In this document: in pieces, positions 31,235 through 31,269 of the stretch
Layout of the letters: each line of letters begins with the position of its first letter
How positions within the stretch are numbered: the first letter of the stretch is position 1
NCBI GenBank assembly: GCA_910583675.1
Contig: CAJTYH010000033.1
Span: 1-31,269, forward strand
DNA length: 31,269 nt
Source of the DNA: an uncultured Muribaculaceae bacterium
GTDB taxonomy: Bacteria; Bacteroidota; Bacteroidia; Bacteroidales; Muribaculaceae
Direction of reading: 5' to 3'
Position numbers and translations under genes: made by a program
The notes under the pieces: model-generated
Database searches by the model: none
What the model saw: the letters and a program-made list of their open reading frames with translations, nothing else
Told to the model about the DNA's origin: nothing

Positions 31235-31269
31235 TTATTTTATGTATTCAAGCCACTTCGCTATAATTG
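31235..31269 (-). CDS. nuoH: NADH-quinone oxidoreductase subunit H, C-terminal end only (runs off the window)
   Basis: The last 35 bases on the minus strand read IIAKWLEYIK then a TAA stop at 31235-31237, 22 bases upstream of the nuoI ATG. The position before nuoI and the terminal residues suit NuoH, the subunit that forms the quinone site with NuoB and NuoD. Only ten residues are visible, so the identity rests mainly on gene order. Confidence 0.65.
   Translation of the reverse strand, partial: IIAKWLEYIK

Overview
The window is a chromosomal segment of a Bacteroidota bacterium, almost certainly order Bacteroidales and plausibly Muribaculaceae (the family is inference). Three things point there: promoters of the TTTG - 19 to 21 bp - TAnnTTTG type, a NADH dehydrogenase locus of Bacteroides style, and ribosomal proteins and an M6 peptidase that read like Bacteroidales homologs. 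Most of it is core or near-core genome. I see no tRNA, rRNA, CRISPR array, insertion sequence or integrase.

Layout. 25-3732 (+) is a hexuronate operon: eda (KDPG aldolase), uxaC (uronate isomerase) and an exuT-like MFS hexuronate transporter, closed by a long hairpin. 3821-6596 (-) holds two tandem, related outer-membrane beta-barrel proteins of porin type, convergent with the hexuronate operon. 6767-8269 (+) is a CPA1 K+/H+ antiporter (NhaP2/CvrA-like), followed by a small secreted helical protein (8539-8985). 9222-11705 (+) is a large secreted M6 metallopeptidase with a split fibronectin-III domain and a sorting-type C-terminus, preceded by a 19-codon mini-ORF. 11864-13401 (+) carries prmA (L11 methyltransferase) and a small beta-barrel-like exported protein.

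13583-16599 (+) is the translation operon rplM-rpsI-rpsB-tsf, with a well-structured leader before rplM and hairpins before rpsB and tsf. 16809-17732 (+) is an exported protein with a SmpA/BamE-like end. 17768-18445 (+) is a strikingly AT-rich four-helix membrane protein, the best candidate here for a recently acquired gene. A near-perfect 62-bp palindrome separates it from the convergent operon rpsF-rpsR-rplI (19730 down to 18590, -).

19855-21430 (-) is a small envelope or stress-type cluster: two YtxH-like proteins, a holin-like DUF1469-type membrane protein and a His-rich protein. 21617-24475 (+) is uvrA. 24564-31269 (-) is the distal part of the respiratory complex I operon: nuoN, M, L, K, J, I and the last codons of nuoH at the window edge.

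How it works together: the hexuronate genes form a catabolic unit (uptake, isomerisation, final aldol cleavage), with middle steps encoded elsewhere. The two ribosomal operons show candidate autoregulatory leaders. The nuo genes encode the membrane arm plus the NuoI ferredoxin-like subunit. The parts least explained by known biology are the AT-rich membrane gene with its palindrome, the nested-domain M6 peptidase with its upstream mini-ORF, the porin pair, and the YtxH/holin/His-rich cluster. I found no clear sign of an entirely new multi-gene system.
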